A stretch of DNA of 64,000 nt from Chloroflexota bacterium (GCA_016191875.1 JACPVG010000009.1:1-64000), one strand, 5' to 3'; shown: positions 47,703 through 56,222, numbered from the stretch's first letter. Numbers and translations are program-made. The notes: generated by a model not told the origin, from the letters alone.

Positions 47703-48170
47703 TTACACCGCCCGCGGCACCCGGCCCACCAGTTGCAGCATCCAGCACATCGTTCTGTGGAACGGGTCGGCGTCCAGGAACATCATCGGGCAACCGCCGG
47801 GGATGACTCCCACGCCGTGGGCGCGCAGGTGCTCGACCGCCTCTTCTGAAACGCTGTCGCCGAACGAGCGGTGCATCCACACCCACTTCACGCCGCTCTC
47901 GGCGCAGTCGCGCGCCACCTGCGCGCTGGCCTCCGGCGTGGTCACCAGCATGGCCGCGCCCACCCCACCGGGGATATCCCTTACGCTGGGGTAGCAGGCC
48001 GCCCCTTCCACCTCCGTCGCGGCCGGGTTCACCGGGAACACCTCGTAGCCGTTGTCTTTGAACTTCTTATAGATGGCGTTGGCGGTTTCGGCCGGGTTGC
48101 GGGAGACCCCCACCACGGCCACGCGTTTTTCTTCCAGGAACCGGCCAGCGGCCGTTCGTAAATCGGTCAT
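47703..48170 (-). CDS. CoA-binding domain protein (YccU-like)
   Basis: The 155-residue Rossmann-fold protein contains AVVGVSRNPAETANAIYKKFKDNGYEVFPVNP, as in the CoA-binding domain of succinyl-CoA ligase alpha subunit and YccU-type stand-alone proteins. The GCPMMFLDADPFHRTMCWML end fits this group. Cofactor binding is likely; the reaction is unknown. The ATG at 48170 is chosen over a TTG at 48185 because of an AAAGGATG site. Confidence 0.85.
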   Translation of the reverse strand: MTDLRTAAGRFLEEKRVAVVGVSRNPAETANAIYKKFKDNGYEVFPVNPAATEVEGAACYPSVRDIPGGVGAAMLVTTPEASAQVARDCAESGVKWVWMHRSFGDSVSEEAVEHLRAHGVGVIPGGCPMMFLDADPFHRTMCWMLQLVGRVPRAV

Positions 48171-48337
48171 GTGACATCCTTTCAAGAGTGGTATCGAGCC
48201 CGATTTTCAATCCTGCGGCGCAATCGCCGAATGGTCAAATGCCCTCACTTGGCCGGGGCAAACGGCCCGAATGAGCCGGGGACAGCAAACAGGGGCGGCG
48301 CGCGCCGCCCCTGCGCGGGAACAGGGCCTTGTGCCGG
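48171..48337. other. Non-coding gap with a large GC palindrome
   Basis: AGGGGCGGCGCGCGCCGCCCCT (48291-48312) is a perfect 22-base palindrome. It is not followed by a T-run on either strand, so it is not a standard terminator. No gene is seen. Confidence 0.35.
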
Positions 48338-48492
48338 TCAGGGCGTTTGCAGGATGACCACCTGCCGGCTGGCGCTGGAGGCAGCGCTCCCGCTGGCGGT
48401 CCACAGGTAGCCGCTCAACTGGATGTTCCCCGCGCCACCGCCAGCAAAGACAGAACGGCAATACCTGTGATAAACAGCCTTGGCGCGCGCAT
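48338..48492 (-). pseudogene. Remnant of a small secreted protein gene, frameshifted
   Basis: On the minus strand an ATG at 48492 preceded by GGAAGGAACC opens a signal-peptide-like run (RAPRLFITGIAVLSLLAVA) and then stops after 24 codons. Shifting frame at the GGTGGCGCGGGG stretch restores a second reading (GGAGNIQLSGYLWTASGSAA, ending SASRQVVILQTP) that closes at 48338. The two halves read as one exported polypeptide of about 51 residues broken by a frameshift; the second half is in a different frame and total length is not a multiple of three. It may be a decayed gene or contain a sequencing indel. Confidence 0.4.
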
Positions 48493-48721
48493 GAAGGTTC
48501 CTTCCTCCCGGCAGGCCAGGCTTGCGGCTGGCGCGTTTATTATGAGGCGGAATTGGGCCGGCGCGCTAGAACTGTTGCGTGACAGACGCAAAACTGCCTA
48601 TTCGGACAGATGTCCTCGGATATTCAGGACACATGCACCCCTAAAACCTGCCAAAACCTGTATGGGGAATTCCAGGGTTTCCCACTAAGATTACGGCATA
48701 TTCTGATCCTTGGAGCGACCC
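48493..48721 (+). promoter_or_regulatory. Regulatory-type region upstream of the small membrane operon
   Basis: Three compact symmetries occur before the operon: TTGCGT-GACAG-ACGCAA (48575-48591), TGTCCT-N9-AGGACA (48611-48631), and two AAAACCTG direct repeats ten bases apart (48643-48650 and 48653-48660). They look like operator sites for one or more regulators; none is identified. No coding frame is supported. Confidence 0.4.
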
Positions 48722-48859
48722 ATGAGCACCGGAACTGGAAACCGCCGTTATCCCGCTCTCTACGAAAAACTTGTGCCGGCCGCCATCGGCCTGCTGGCAG
48801 TCATCATCCTCGCCATGATCGTCCTGACCGTTCTGGTCGCACTCGGCCTGGCGGGCTGA
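48722..48859 (+). CDS. Small single-pass membrane protein (45 residues), function unknown
   Basis: The short frame has a GGAG site 8 bases upstream of its ATG. It encodes a polar N-terminus (MSTGTGNRRYPALYEKLVPA) and one hydrophobic helix (AAIGLLAVIILAMIVLTVLVALG). It is placed 19 bp upstream of the membrane gene at 48879 and is probably in the same operon. Too small to assign by homology. Confidence 0.55.
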   Translation: MSTGTGNRRYPALYEKLVPAAIGLLAVIILAMIVLTVLVALGLAG

Positions 48860-48878
48860 ACCAACACAGGAGAAGACC

Positions 48879-49595
48879 ATGACCTTTATCAACACCGTCC
48901 TGCCCTTCCTCTCGGCCCTCATCAGCGCGGCCTTCGCTTTCTTTGTGTTGCGGCGCTACGCTGAGCGCAAAGGCGAACACCTGCTGTTCTAGGGCATCGG
49001 CATGAGCATGTACGCCATCGGCGGTTTCGCTGAAGGCTATTTCGGCGCGTTCGGCTGGAACCCGCTGATCTACCGGCTGTGGTACCTGTTCGGGGCCATC
49101 CTGGTGGCCGCCTGGCTCGGCCAGGGCACGGTTTACCTGCTGGCGAACAAAAAGTGGGCGAATGCCATGATGGTCCTGCTGGTGCTTGGCTCGCTGTGGG
49201 GCGCAACCAGGGTGTTCAGCGCCCAGCTCGACCCCAGCCTGCTCACGACCAGCGTGCACACCGGCAGCGAGTTGAGCGGCCATGCCATCGTCACCCCCGG
49301 CGTGCGCAGTCTGACCCCGTTGTTCAACCTGTATGGCACCGTCACGCTGGTGGGCGGGGCGGTCTACAGCGCCTGGATCTTCTTCCGCAAGCGCATCCTG
49401 CTGCACCGCACGCTGGGCAATATCCTGATTGCCGCCGGCGCGCTGGCTCCGGCTTTTGGCGGGGTGTTCAGCCGCTTCGGCATCTCCGGTGCGCTGTACA
49501 TTGGCGAACTCATTGGCGCGGCGCTCATGTTCGCCGGTTTCCTGCGGGCTACCACACCTATGGCTGAGAAGGCTGCCCAGCCCGCCACAGCCTGA
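48879..49595 (+). pseudogene. Membrane protein with an in-frame TAG at codon 38 (238 codons + stop)
   Basis: A strong AGGAGA site precedes the ATG at 48879. The frame reads through 37 codons (MTFINTVLPFLSALISAAFA..., one hydrophobic helix and RRYAERKGEHLLF), meets TAG at 48990-48992, and then continues in the same frame as GIGMSMYAIGGFAEGYFGAFG for a further 200 codons of hydrophobic helices. Protein features, codon use and GC content are continuous across the TAG. In related sequences I recall Trp at this site, and TGG to TAG is a single change. It may be a nonsense mutation, a sequencing error or read-through. A second product from the ATG at 49002 is possible, as an AGGG follows the TAG directly. 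Function unknown. Confidence 0.7.
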
Positions 49596-49628
49596 ACAAA
49601 CCAATCCAACCCCTTTCCCTTCTTTCCC

Positions 49629-49668
49629 AAACAAAAACGCCCTGCTTCCTGCAGGGCGTTTTTGTTTT
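49629..49668. terminator. Bidirectional terminator between convergent genes
   Basis: AAACAAAAACGCCCTGC, loop TTCCT, GCAGGGCGTTTTTGTTTT: a T-run follows the stem on either strand. It serves both the membrane operon (plus) and the gene ending at 49681 (minus). Confidence 0.9.
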
Positions 49669-49680
49669 CTCGCTATCGGG

Positions 49681-50838
49681 TCATTTCTGCCAGATGGCCA
49701 GTTCCAGCGTCAGGCGGTCGAAGAAGCTGTTGGCGGGCAGTGCGCCCTCGCCGTAGGCCATATCCACCACCCGCGCCACCATCTGGAGCGTCTCGGTCTC
49801 CAGCACGGCTTCCGCGCCGGGGCGGGCCAGCACCGGCTCGCCCTTGGCCGAAAGGCGCTCGCGGCCGGCGTCGTCATTGTAGACGTGGTTGCTCATGATG
49901 ACTTTCGTGATGGTCTGGATGTCGTTTTTGTCGAACAGCCAGATCTCGAAGGCCGTCACGCGTTTGGGCTCGCCCACGCCGATGGTATCGGCGACGCCCA
50001 CGCCGCATTCGCCCAGAAACTCGCCGGCTACGGCATCGATGCTGAACGAGTCGTCGAAGAGATCGTCGCCGATCAGGTAGGTGGTCATATATTGCGCCAC
50101 CGGGGCAGTCTGACCCAGGGCGGTGAAGTCGGTCTTTTCCGCCGCCTGGCTGTAGCGGCTGGCGGCCTGGGCGGCGGTTTGCGGCGCGCTCGACCGCCCA
50201 CCCCGGCCGCGGCTGCGGAAATACAGGAAGAGCAGCACCCCGCCGAGGATCAGCGTGGCGAAGAAGCAGACTGCGAACAGCGCCAGGGTGTTGCTGCCCG
50301 CCGCGGGAGCGTCGGGGACGGTTTGCCCGGTGGCCGGGTCGGTGGCGATTGGCGCGACCACCACGCCGCCCTGGTTCTGCAATTGCCGCAGCAGCAGGAT
50401 GGCCTCCTGGTTCTGCGCGCCGGGGCTGGCCTCCACCGTGGCGAGGGCCGAGGGCGCAGTTTCGCCCAGAGACTCAAAGCGGCCCTGGAACCTATCCAGT
50501 TCGGGCCGCAGCGCATACGAGTCGATGGTCATGCGCAGCCAGTCTTCGCGCAGGTCGGCGCGCAGGTGAGTGATATCTGCGTCGTACCATTGCACCGGCC
50601 AGAGCTGCCAGGCGAACAACAGCCCAAACGCCAGCCCCAGTATTCCGCCTAATACCAGCATCGCGATGGGATTGCCGGTGAGGGCTCCCAGGTTAATGCT
50701 CGGCAGGCCGCCCCCCCTGCGGCGGCTGCGGCGCTCTTCGGAGCGGTCGCCGCCGGAATCGTCCAGACCGGCGAACTCATCGCTCTGGGGTTCGTCGAAA
50801 GCGTTGTCGTCGAAATCGAAGTCGTCGTTCAGGTTCAT
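49681..50838 (-). CDS. Two-helix membrane protein, unknown
   Basis: The 385-residue protein has an acidic disordered N-terminus (about 1-36), an Arg-rich patch (about 37-44), a membrane helix (about 55-79), an extracytoplasmic stretch of about 95 residues, a second helix (about 176-200) and a cytoplasmic C-terminal domain (about 225-385, containing FEIWLFDKNDIQTITKVIMS). I do not recognise a family. The start at 50838 has an AGGAG site; an upstream longer frame is less likely. A promoter with TTGCGG-N17-TACAAT lies upstream. It is a neighbour of topA but has its own promoter. Confidence 0.75.
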   Translation of the reverse strand: MNLNDDFDFDDNAFDEPQSDEFAGLDDSGGDRSEERRSRRRGGGLPSINLGALTGNPIAMLVLGGILGLAFGLLFAWQLWPVQWYDADITHLRADLREDWLRMTIDSYALRPELDRFQGRFESLGETAPSALATVEASPGAQNQEAILLLRQLQNQGGVVVAPIATDPATGQTVPDAPAAGSNTLALFAVCFFATLILGGVLLFLYFRSRGRGGRSSAPQTAAQAASRYSQAAEKTDFTALGQTAPVAQYMTTYLIGDDLFDDSFSIDAVAGEFLGECGVGVADTIGVGEPKRVTAFEIWLFDKNDIQTITKVIMSNHVYNDDAGRERLSAKGEPVLARPGAEAVLETETLQMVARVVDMAYGEGALPANSFFDRLTLELAIWQK

Positions 50839-50886
50839 GCCATACTCCTGCGGCCGCCCTTCCTGCGCGTGCCGAAGGGTGAATGT

Positions 50887-50915
50887 ATTGTAGACCAGCC
50901 GGAACAAAACCGCAA
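50887..50915 (-). promoter_or_regulatory. Promoter for the membrane protein gene at 49681-50838
   Basis: On the minus strand TTGCGG (50910-50915), 17 bases, TACAAT (50887-50892), about 50 bases upstream of the start. Confidence 0.6.
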
Positions 50916-51004
50916 CCAGATTGATTAAGCGATGCAATTCCCTTGCCAACCCCGGCAGAAAAAGAGCGCCCACGCGGGCGCTCTCCTGTTCACTTCCGGG
51001 CTAC

Positions 51005-53347
51005 TTACGCCTCAGTCTCATCTTCCTGCGGCTCCGGCAGTACTTCATCCAGGGGATACTGGTTGCCGCAGTTGAGGCACAATGCGTGGTTCTTGTTGGC
51101 GACCACCAGCGTGCCTTTGCAATTCGGGCAGGGCGTCGGGATGGGTTTCTTCCAGGAGGTGAAATCGCATTCCGGGTAGCGCGAGCAGCCGTAGAACACC
51201 CGGCCCTTGCGCGAGCGCCGTTCGACAACGTCACCCTCGCCGCAGGTCGGGCAGGTCATACCGATCTTCTCCAGCCAGGGTTCGGTGTGGCGGCATTCCG
51301 GGAAGTTGTCGCACGAAATGAACTTGCCAAAACGACCCCAGCGAATCATCAGCTGGCCCTTCCCGCAGGTGGGGCAGGTGCGGCCGATGTACTCCGGTTC
51401 GGCTTTCACCTCCGGCATCTCGCGCTCGGCCTTCTCCACCTGGATGGCGAAAGGCGTGTAGAACTCGCGCACTGCCCCCACCCATTCCCGTTTCCCGTCG
51501 GCGATGCGGTCCAGGTCGTCTTCCATCTTGGCGGTGAAGCCGATGTCCACCACGTCAGCGAAGTGTTCGGTCAGCAGGTCGGTGACCGTGATGCCGGTTT
51601 CGGTTGGAGTCAGGCGGCGCCCCTCACGGAAGACGTAGCCGCGCGCCTGCAGGGTGCTGAGCGTGGGCGCGTAGGTGGAGGGCCGGCCGATGCCGTATTC
51701 CTCCAGCGCCTTCACCAGCGTGGCTTCGGAGTAGCGCGGCGGCGGCTGGGTGAAGTGCTGTTCCGGGAACAGCCCGCGCAGGTCCTGGGGTTTGCCTTCT
51801 TCCAGGTCGGGCGGGATCTTGGTGTCCTCGTCGCCTTCGGCCACGTCGAATTCGCCGCGGGCCTCTTCGTAAACCGCCAGGTAACCGGGGAACCGCAAAG
51901 TGGAACCGGAGGCGCGCAACCCGTACAGGCGCGCCGCGCTGCGGCCGTCGATATCCACCGTGAGGGTGTCGTAGAGCGCGTTGGTCATCTGCGAAGCCAG
52001 GAAACGTTTCCAGATCAACTGGTACAGCCGCAACTGGTCACGCGTCAGGTAGTCGGCCACGTCCTTAGGCTTGCGCAGCACCGAGGTGGGCCGGATGGCC
52101 TCGTGGGCCTCCTGGGCGCCCTTGGCGCGCGTGCGGTACAGCGGTGGCTCGTCGGGCAGGAATTCCTGGCCGTGAACGGCCGCGATGTATTCGCGGGCTT
52201 CCTGCTGGGCGATGGCCGAAACGTTGGTCGAGTCGGTGCGCATGTAGGTGATCAGGCCCACGGTCTCCGAGTCGCCGTTCCCAAGGTCGATGCCTTCGTA
52301 CAACTGCTGGGCGATGGCCATGGTGCGCTTGGCGGTGTAGGAAAGCCGGCGCGAGGCTTCCTGTTGCAGGGTGCTGGTGGTGAAGGGCGCCAACGGGCGG
52401 CGCTGGCGTGTGCCGCGTTTGATGCTGGCGATGGTATAGACCGCCCCTTCCATATCAGCAGCAATCGGGCGCACGGCGGCCTCGTCGGGCAGGGCCGGGT
52501 CCTGGCCGTCCACCTTGACCAGACGGGCGCGGTAGGTGTTCGCGCTGCTCTGCTGCTGGAGTTCGGCCTCGATGGTCCAGTACTCGACCGCCACGAAGTT
52601 CTCGATCTCGCGCTCGCGTTCGACGATCAGGCGCAGGGCCACGGACTGCACGCGGCCGGCGCTCAGGCGGTTGCGCACCTTGCGCCACAGGATCGGGCTG
52701 AGGCTGTAGCCCACCAGGCGGTCCAGCACACGCCGCGCCTGCTGGGCATCCACCAAGTTCATGTCGATGGCGCGCGGGTGGGAAAAAGCCTCCTGGATGG
52801 CGGGCTTGGTGATCTCGTGGAAGACCACGCGTTTGGCGCGCTCCGGTTCGATCTCGGCGGCTTCCATCAGGTGCCAGGCGATGGCCTCGCCTTCGCGGTC
52901 CAGGTCGGTAGCGAGGTAGATGTTTTCCGCCCGGCTGGCGAGTTTCTTCAGTTCCTTGATGACCGGACGCTTTTCGTTGGGCACCCGGTACTTGGGCGCG
53001 AAGTCGTTGTCCACATCCACCGAGAGCTGTGAGCGCAGCAGGTCGCGCACGTGGCCCACCGAGGCTTCCACGCGATAGTCGCCGCCCAGATAGCGCCCAA
53101 TGGTGCGCGCCTTGGCCGGCGATTCGACGATGACCAGGTTGCCTTTGCGCACAGCCGGGGCGCTGGCGCGTTTGGCGCTGGGTGGGGCTTGCAGCCCCTC
53201 ATGCGCCGGGGTGCGCCCCATGCGGAACAGGGTCGTGCCGCACACCGGGCAGGTGCCGCGCGTGCCGGGCGCCCCCGTGGTCGTGAATTCAGCCCGGGGG
53301 TCCTGCATCTCTCGTTTGGTCTTGCACTTTACGCAATAAGCTTCCAT
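51005..53347 (-). CDS. topA: DNA topoisomerase I with an N-terminal DUF5679 zinc ribbon
   Basis: The 780-residue type IA topoisomerase relaxes negative supercoils. Residues 1-52 are an extra zinc ribbon (MEAYCVKCKTKREM..., CxxC and CPVC) that is nearly the same as the separate protein at 53492-53674. The Toprim domain starts at about 70 (NLVIVESPAKARTIGRYLGGDY), and the catalytic Tyr in LITYMRTDST is near residue 368. Three C-terminal zinc fingers follow (CPTCGKGQ, CPTCGEGD, CPNCKGTL). The start at 53347 keeps the zinc ribbon in frame; without it the enzyme would still be complete. Confidence 0.95.
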   Translation of the reverse strand: MEAYCVKCKTKREMQDPRAEFTTTGAPGTRGTCPVCGTTLFRMGRTPAHEGLQAPPSAKRASAPAVRKGNLVIVESPAKARTIGRYLGGDYRVEASVGHVRDLLRSQLSVDVDNDFAPKYRVPNEKRPVIKELKKLASRAENIYLATDLDREGEAIAWHLMEAAEIEPERAKRVVFHEITKPAIQEAFSHPRAIDMNLVDAQQARRVLDRLVGYSLSPILWRKVRNRLSAGRVQSVALRLIVEREREIENFVAVEYWTIEAELQQQSSANTYRARLVKVDGQDPALPDEAAVRPIAADMEGAVYTIASIKRGTRQRRPLAPFTTSTLQQEASRRLSYTAKRTMAIAQQLYEGIDLGNGDSETVGLITYMRTDSTNVSAIAQQEAREYIAAVHGQEFLPDEPPLYRTRAKGAQEAHEAIRPTSVLRKPKDVADYLTRDQLRLYQLIWKRFLASQMTNALYDTLTVDIDGRSAARLYGLRASGSTLRFPGYLAVYEEARGEFDVAEGDEDTKIPPDLEEGKPQDLRGLFPEQHFTQPPPRYSEATLVKALEEYGIGRPSTYAPTLSTLQARGYVFREGRRLTPTETGITVTDLLTEHFADVVDIGFTAKMEDDLDRIADGKREWVGAVREFYTPFAIQVEKAEREMPEVKAEPEYIGRTCPTCGKGQLMIRWGRFGKFISCDNFPECRHTEPWLEKIGMTCPTCGEGDVVERRSRKGRVFYGCSRYPECDFTSWKKPIPTPCPNCKGTLVVANKNHALCLNCGNQYPLDEVLPEPQEDETEA

Positions 53348-53491
53348 GCGGTTTCCTTGATGTGCCTCTTAGCCCATTAATTCATTGCGGCAATGTTTCG
53401 CCTGGGCGTTTGGCCCAGGCGAGGCGTTGCCCAACGAACCATCCGGCCGGACGGCCACACTGACCGTCCGGCCGGACGATAGGCGCGGGTG
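53348..53491. repeat. Gap with two strong inverted repeats between the two DUF5679 genes
   Basis: CGCCTGGGC...GCCCAGGCG (53399-53421, 5-base loop) and TCCGGCCGGACGG-N9-CCGTCCGGCCGGA (53442-53476, perfect 13-bp arms). Neither is followed by a T-run on the minus strand. They could slow transcript passage or mark the duplication seam. Confidence 0.5.
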
Positions 53492-53674
53492 TTATCCGCC
53501 GCTCTTGGCGGGCGGGGTCATGCCGGCGTGGGCCGGGGTACTTCCCATGCGGAACAGGGTCGTGCCGCACACCGGGCAGGTGCCGCGGGTGGCCGCCGCG
53601 CCTTTGGAGGTGAATTCCGGCTTGGGGTCTTTCATCTCGCGTTTGGTCTTGCACTTCATGCAATAGGCTTCCAT
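53492..53674 (-). CDS. Stand-alone DUF5679 zinc-ribbon protein (60 residues)
   Basis: The small protein has a GGAGGA site and starts MEAYCMKCKTKREMKDPKPE. It carries CxxC at 5-8 and CPVC further on, so a single treble-clef-like zinc site is likely. It shares 41 of 52 positions with the topA N-terminus downstream. DUF5679 proteins are small, with undetermined function. Placement between mannose-1-phosphate guanylyltransferase and topA suggests it is expressed together with topA. Confidence 0.88.
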   Translation of the reverse strand: MEAYCMKCKTKREMKDPKPEFTSKGAAATRGTCPVCGTTLFRMGSTPAHAGMTPPAKSGG

Positions 53675-53780
53675 AGATTTTCTTCCTCCTGCGTAGTGGG
53701 GTGATCTGCCGAAGCAACCGCGGCGGCAGGGTGCCAGAACGGCCAATGGCCCTGCCAGCCGCAGCAGAGGTAACGAAGTA

Positions 53781-54872
53781 TCATAGCAGATTATTCCGGT
53801 TCGCCTGTTTGAGCAATTCCACCACCTTGCGCACATCCTGGGCCTGCTCTTTATGGCACACCAGCAGGACATCGCCGGTATCCACGATGACGAGGTCGCG
53901 CACGCCGATGGTGACCACCGTGCGGCCGGAACTGCCATTGGCAATGACCAGCGAACCCTGCGAGTCGATGTTGATGTGGTCGTCGCAGTGGATGATGTTC
54001 CCGGCCGCGTCCGGCGCGATGACGTCGAACAGCGCGTTCCACGAGCCGATGTCGTTCCAACCCAGGCCGCTGGCCGGGATGACCGCCACGCGCTCGGCGC
54101 CTTCCATCACTCCGAAATCGATCGAAATCGAGTCGCGGGCCGGGATGCCATCCCAGGCGGCTTTCAGGGCTTCCGCTCCCCCGCCCGGCGGGATGACTTG
54201 AAGCTGGCGGTAGAGGTCAGGCATCTGGCGTTCGAACTCGCCCAACACGCGTTCGACCTTCCAGATGAACATGCCGGAGTTCCAGGCGTGATCGTTATCC
54301 GCCAGGAACTTCCTGGCTGTTTCCAGGTCGGGTTTCTCTTTGAACGAGCGGGCTTCGAACACCTCCAGGCCGGCGCGCTCGCCGAGCGACGCGCCCTGTT
54401 CGATGTAGCCGAAGCCGGTGGCGGGGTAGGTGGGCGCGATGCCCAGCGTGACGAGGTGGCCTTCCTCGGCCGCGGCCTGCGCCGCCCGCAGGGTCTGCAG
54501 GAAGACCGGGATGTTCTCGATGTAGTGGTCGGCGGTCAGCATCGCCATCACAGCCTGCGGGTCGCGCTGCTGCAGCGTCAGCGCCGCCAGGCCCACCGCC
54601 GGGGCGTTGTTGCGCGAGTAGGGTTCGATGATGAAATTCTCTCCCGGCAGGTCCGGACACTGGAACCGAATAGCTTCAGCCTGGTCGGCGCCGGTGGAAA
54701 CCAGGATGCGCTCCGGCGGGAACAAGCCTGCCAGGCGCTCCACGGAGAGCTGCATCAGCGTTTGGTCGCCCACCAGCGACAGCATTTGCTTGGGGCGGCT
54801 GCGCCGCGAGAGCGGCCACAGCCGCGTGCCGCCTCCCCCGGCCATGATGACAGCGTAAAAATGCTCAGACAT
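53781..54872 (-). CDS. manC: Mannose-1-phosphate guanylyltransferase
   Basis: The 363-residue enzyme makes GDP-mannose from GTP and mannose-1-phosphate. The nucleotidyltransferase motif MAGGGGTRLWPLSRRSRPKQ (10-29) is intact; EPYSRNNAPAVGLAA and a C-terminal left-handed beta-helix-like part follow. GDP-mannose could feed the glycan genes at 24-38 kb; that link is inference. Start supported by GGAAAGG. Confidence 0.9.
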   Translation of the reverse strand: MSEHFYAVIMAGGGGTRLWPLSRRSRPKQMLSLVGDQTLMQLSVERLAGLFPPERILVSTGADQAEAIRFQCPDLPGENFIIEPYSRNNAPAVGLAALTLQQRDPQAVMAMLTADHYIENIPVFLQTLRAAQAAAEEGHLVTLGIAPTYPATGFGYIEQGASLGERAGLEVFEARSFKEKPDLETARKFLADNDHAWNSGMFIWKVERVLGEFERQMPDLYRQLQVIPPGGGAEALKAAWDGIPARDSISIDFGVMEGAERVAVIPASGLGWNDIGSWNALFDVIAPDAAGNIIHCDDHINIDSQGSLVIANGSSGRTVVTIGVRDLVIVDTGDVLLVCHKEQAQDVRKVVELLKQANRNNLL

Positions 54873-54967
54873 ACCTTTCCTTCGTCCATAAGCGGCGGCG
54901 TTGGCCGCCGGTAAGTGGTAATTGGTAATCGGTAATCCTCAATTGCGCAAGGGCCGGCGCGGGTCCG
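54873..54967. repeat. Short gap with GGTAATTGGTAATCGGTAATCC
   Basis: Three GGTAAT words in series at about 54912-54939, between dprA and manC. No gene is seen. Confidence 0.4.
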
Positions 54968-56074
54968 TCAATCTTCTTCATCCACCAGATAGCGGGCCTG
55001 AGCCTCGCGCACGGCCACATAGTGCATGCCGCCCACCTGGCGCACGAGACCCTTCAGTTCCATCAGGGCCAGCGTGGCGGAGACCTTTTCGATGGGCAGC
55101 CCGGCCTGCAGGCCGAGTTCGTCCATATGCACCGGCTCGGCCCCCAGCAGGGCGAACAGGCTGGCTTCTACGGCGTCGGCGGGCAGGACGCTGCGCGCCG
55201 CCATGTGCTCGGTGGCCAGGGTAAGGTTGAGCGACTCCAGCAGATCTTCCGGCCGGGTGAACGGTTGGGCGCCCTGGCGCAGCAAATGGTTGGCGCCTTC
55301 GCTCTGCGGGGCGTAGATGTTACCCGGCACGGCGAAGACCTCGCGCCCCTGGTCGGCGGCGAATTGGGCGGTGATGAGCGCGCCGCTCTTCAGGCCTGCC
55401 TCGGCCACCACCACCGCCAGAGACAGCCCGGCGATGATGCGGTTACGGGGCGGGAAGTTGACCGCTTCCGGCTGGGTGCCGAGTGGGTAATCGCTCAACA
55501 GCGCGCCGTTTTCCATCATATCGGCCGCCAGTTTCCGGTTTTCGGGCGGGTACACCTGGTCCGCCCCGCTGCCCAGCACGGCCAGACTGCGGCCGCCGGC
55601 CTTGAGCGCCGCCGCATGGGCGATGGAATCGATGCCGCGCGCCAGGCCGCTCACCACCGTGACCCCGTTATGCGCCAGGAAAGCGGCGGTCTCTTCGGCC
55701 ACCTGGCGGCCATAGGCCGTCACCCGCCGGGTGCCCACGATGGCGACCGCCCACTCATCCCGCTCGGCCAGCGCCCCGCGCACGTACAGCACCGGCGGGG
55801 GTTGGTCGATCTCTCTCAGACGGCGCGGGTAGCCGGGGTCGTCCCAGGTGAGCAGCCGGACGCCGTGCCGGTCCAGTTCCGCCCACAGGCTGTGCGGGTC
55901 AACATCCGCCCGCAGTTTGGTAAGGTTCTGGACGGCCCGTTCCGGCAGGCCTGAAGCGCGCAGGGCCGCGGGAGCGGCCTCCCAAGCCGCCTGGGCTGAA
56001 CCGAAATGCGCCAGCAGCGAGCGGAAGCGCACCGCGCCCACGCCTTTGACGCTGTTCAGCGCGAGCCAATACAT
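54968..56074 (-). CDS. dprA: DNA processing protein DprA
   Basis: The 368-residue protein protects single-stranded DNA and loads RecA during natural transformation. The Rossmann-like core shows AIVGTRRVTAYGRQVAEETAAFLA, SGLARGIDSIAHAAAL, GSGADQVYPPENRKLA and FPPRNRIIAGLS. A winged-helix C-terminus (about 300-368) follows. An upstream GTG at 56110 would add 12 residues, but AGGA 6 bases before the ATG favours the shorter form. A promoter is seen at 56193-56222. Confidence 0.92.
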   Translation of the reverse strand: MYWLALNSVKGVGAVRFRSLLAHFGSAQAAWEAAPAALRASGLPERAVQNLTKLRADVDPHSLWAELDRHGVRLLTWDDPGYPRRLREIDQPPPVLYVRGALAERDEWAVAIVGTRRVTAYGRQVAEETAAFLAHNGVTVVSGLARGIDSIAHAAALKAGGRSLAVLGSGADQVYPPENRKLAADMMENGALLSDYPLGTQPEAVNFPPRNRIIAGLSLAVVVAEAGLKSGALITAQFAADQGREVFAVPGNIYAPQSEGANHLLRQGAQPFTRPEDLLESLNLTLATEHMAARSVLPADAVEASLFALLGAEPVHMDELGLQAGLPIEKVSATLALMELKGLVRQVGGMHYVAVREAQARYLVDEED

Positions 56075-56169
56075 GCGTTCCTGCTCAGATGGGCTGTTCA
56101 CCGCCTGCACGGCGCTACGCTCCCGTCACACCTGCACACCCCGTTGTTGCTCCTACTTTAAGGAAGAAA

Positions 56170-56186
56170 GCCTCGATTAGCGAGGC
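56170..56186 (-). other. Hairpin at the 5' end of the dprA message
   Basis: GCCTCG-N5-CGAGGC is followed on the minus strand by TTTCTTCCTT. It could be the terminator of the upstream kinase gene or a stabilising hairpin at the start of the dprA transcript. Confidence 0.45.
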
Positions 56187-56192
56187 GGGCGT

Positions 56193-56222
56193 AGATTACC
56201 ACACGCCGGAAACGCATGTCAA
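56193..56222 (-). promoter_or_regulatory. Promoter for dprA
   Basis: On the minus strand TTGACA (56217-56222), 18 bases, TAATCT (56193-56198), about 120 bases upstream of the dprA start. Confidence 0.55.

Noticed and set aside
48291-48312. 22-base GC palindrome as a terminator for the CoA-binding gene region
   Set aside because: It is upstream of that gene, and no T-run follows it on either strand.
53399-53476. Inverted repeats between the DUF5679 gene and topA as a riboswitch or T-box
   Set aside because: They are two simple hairpins with no conserved T-box, aptamer or anti-terminator words.
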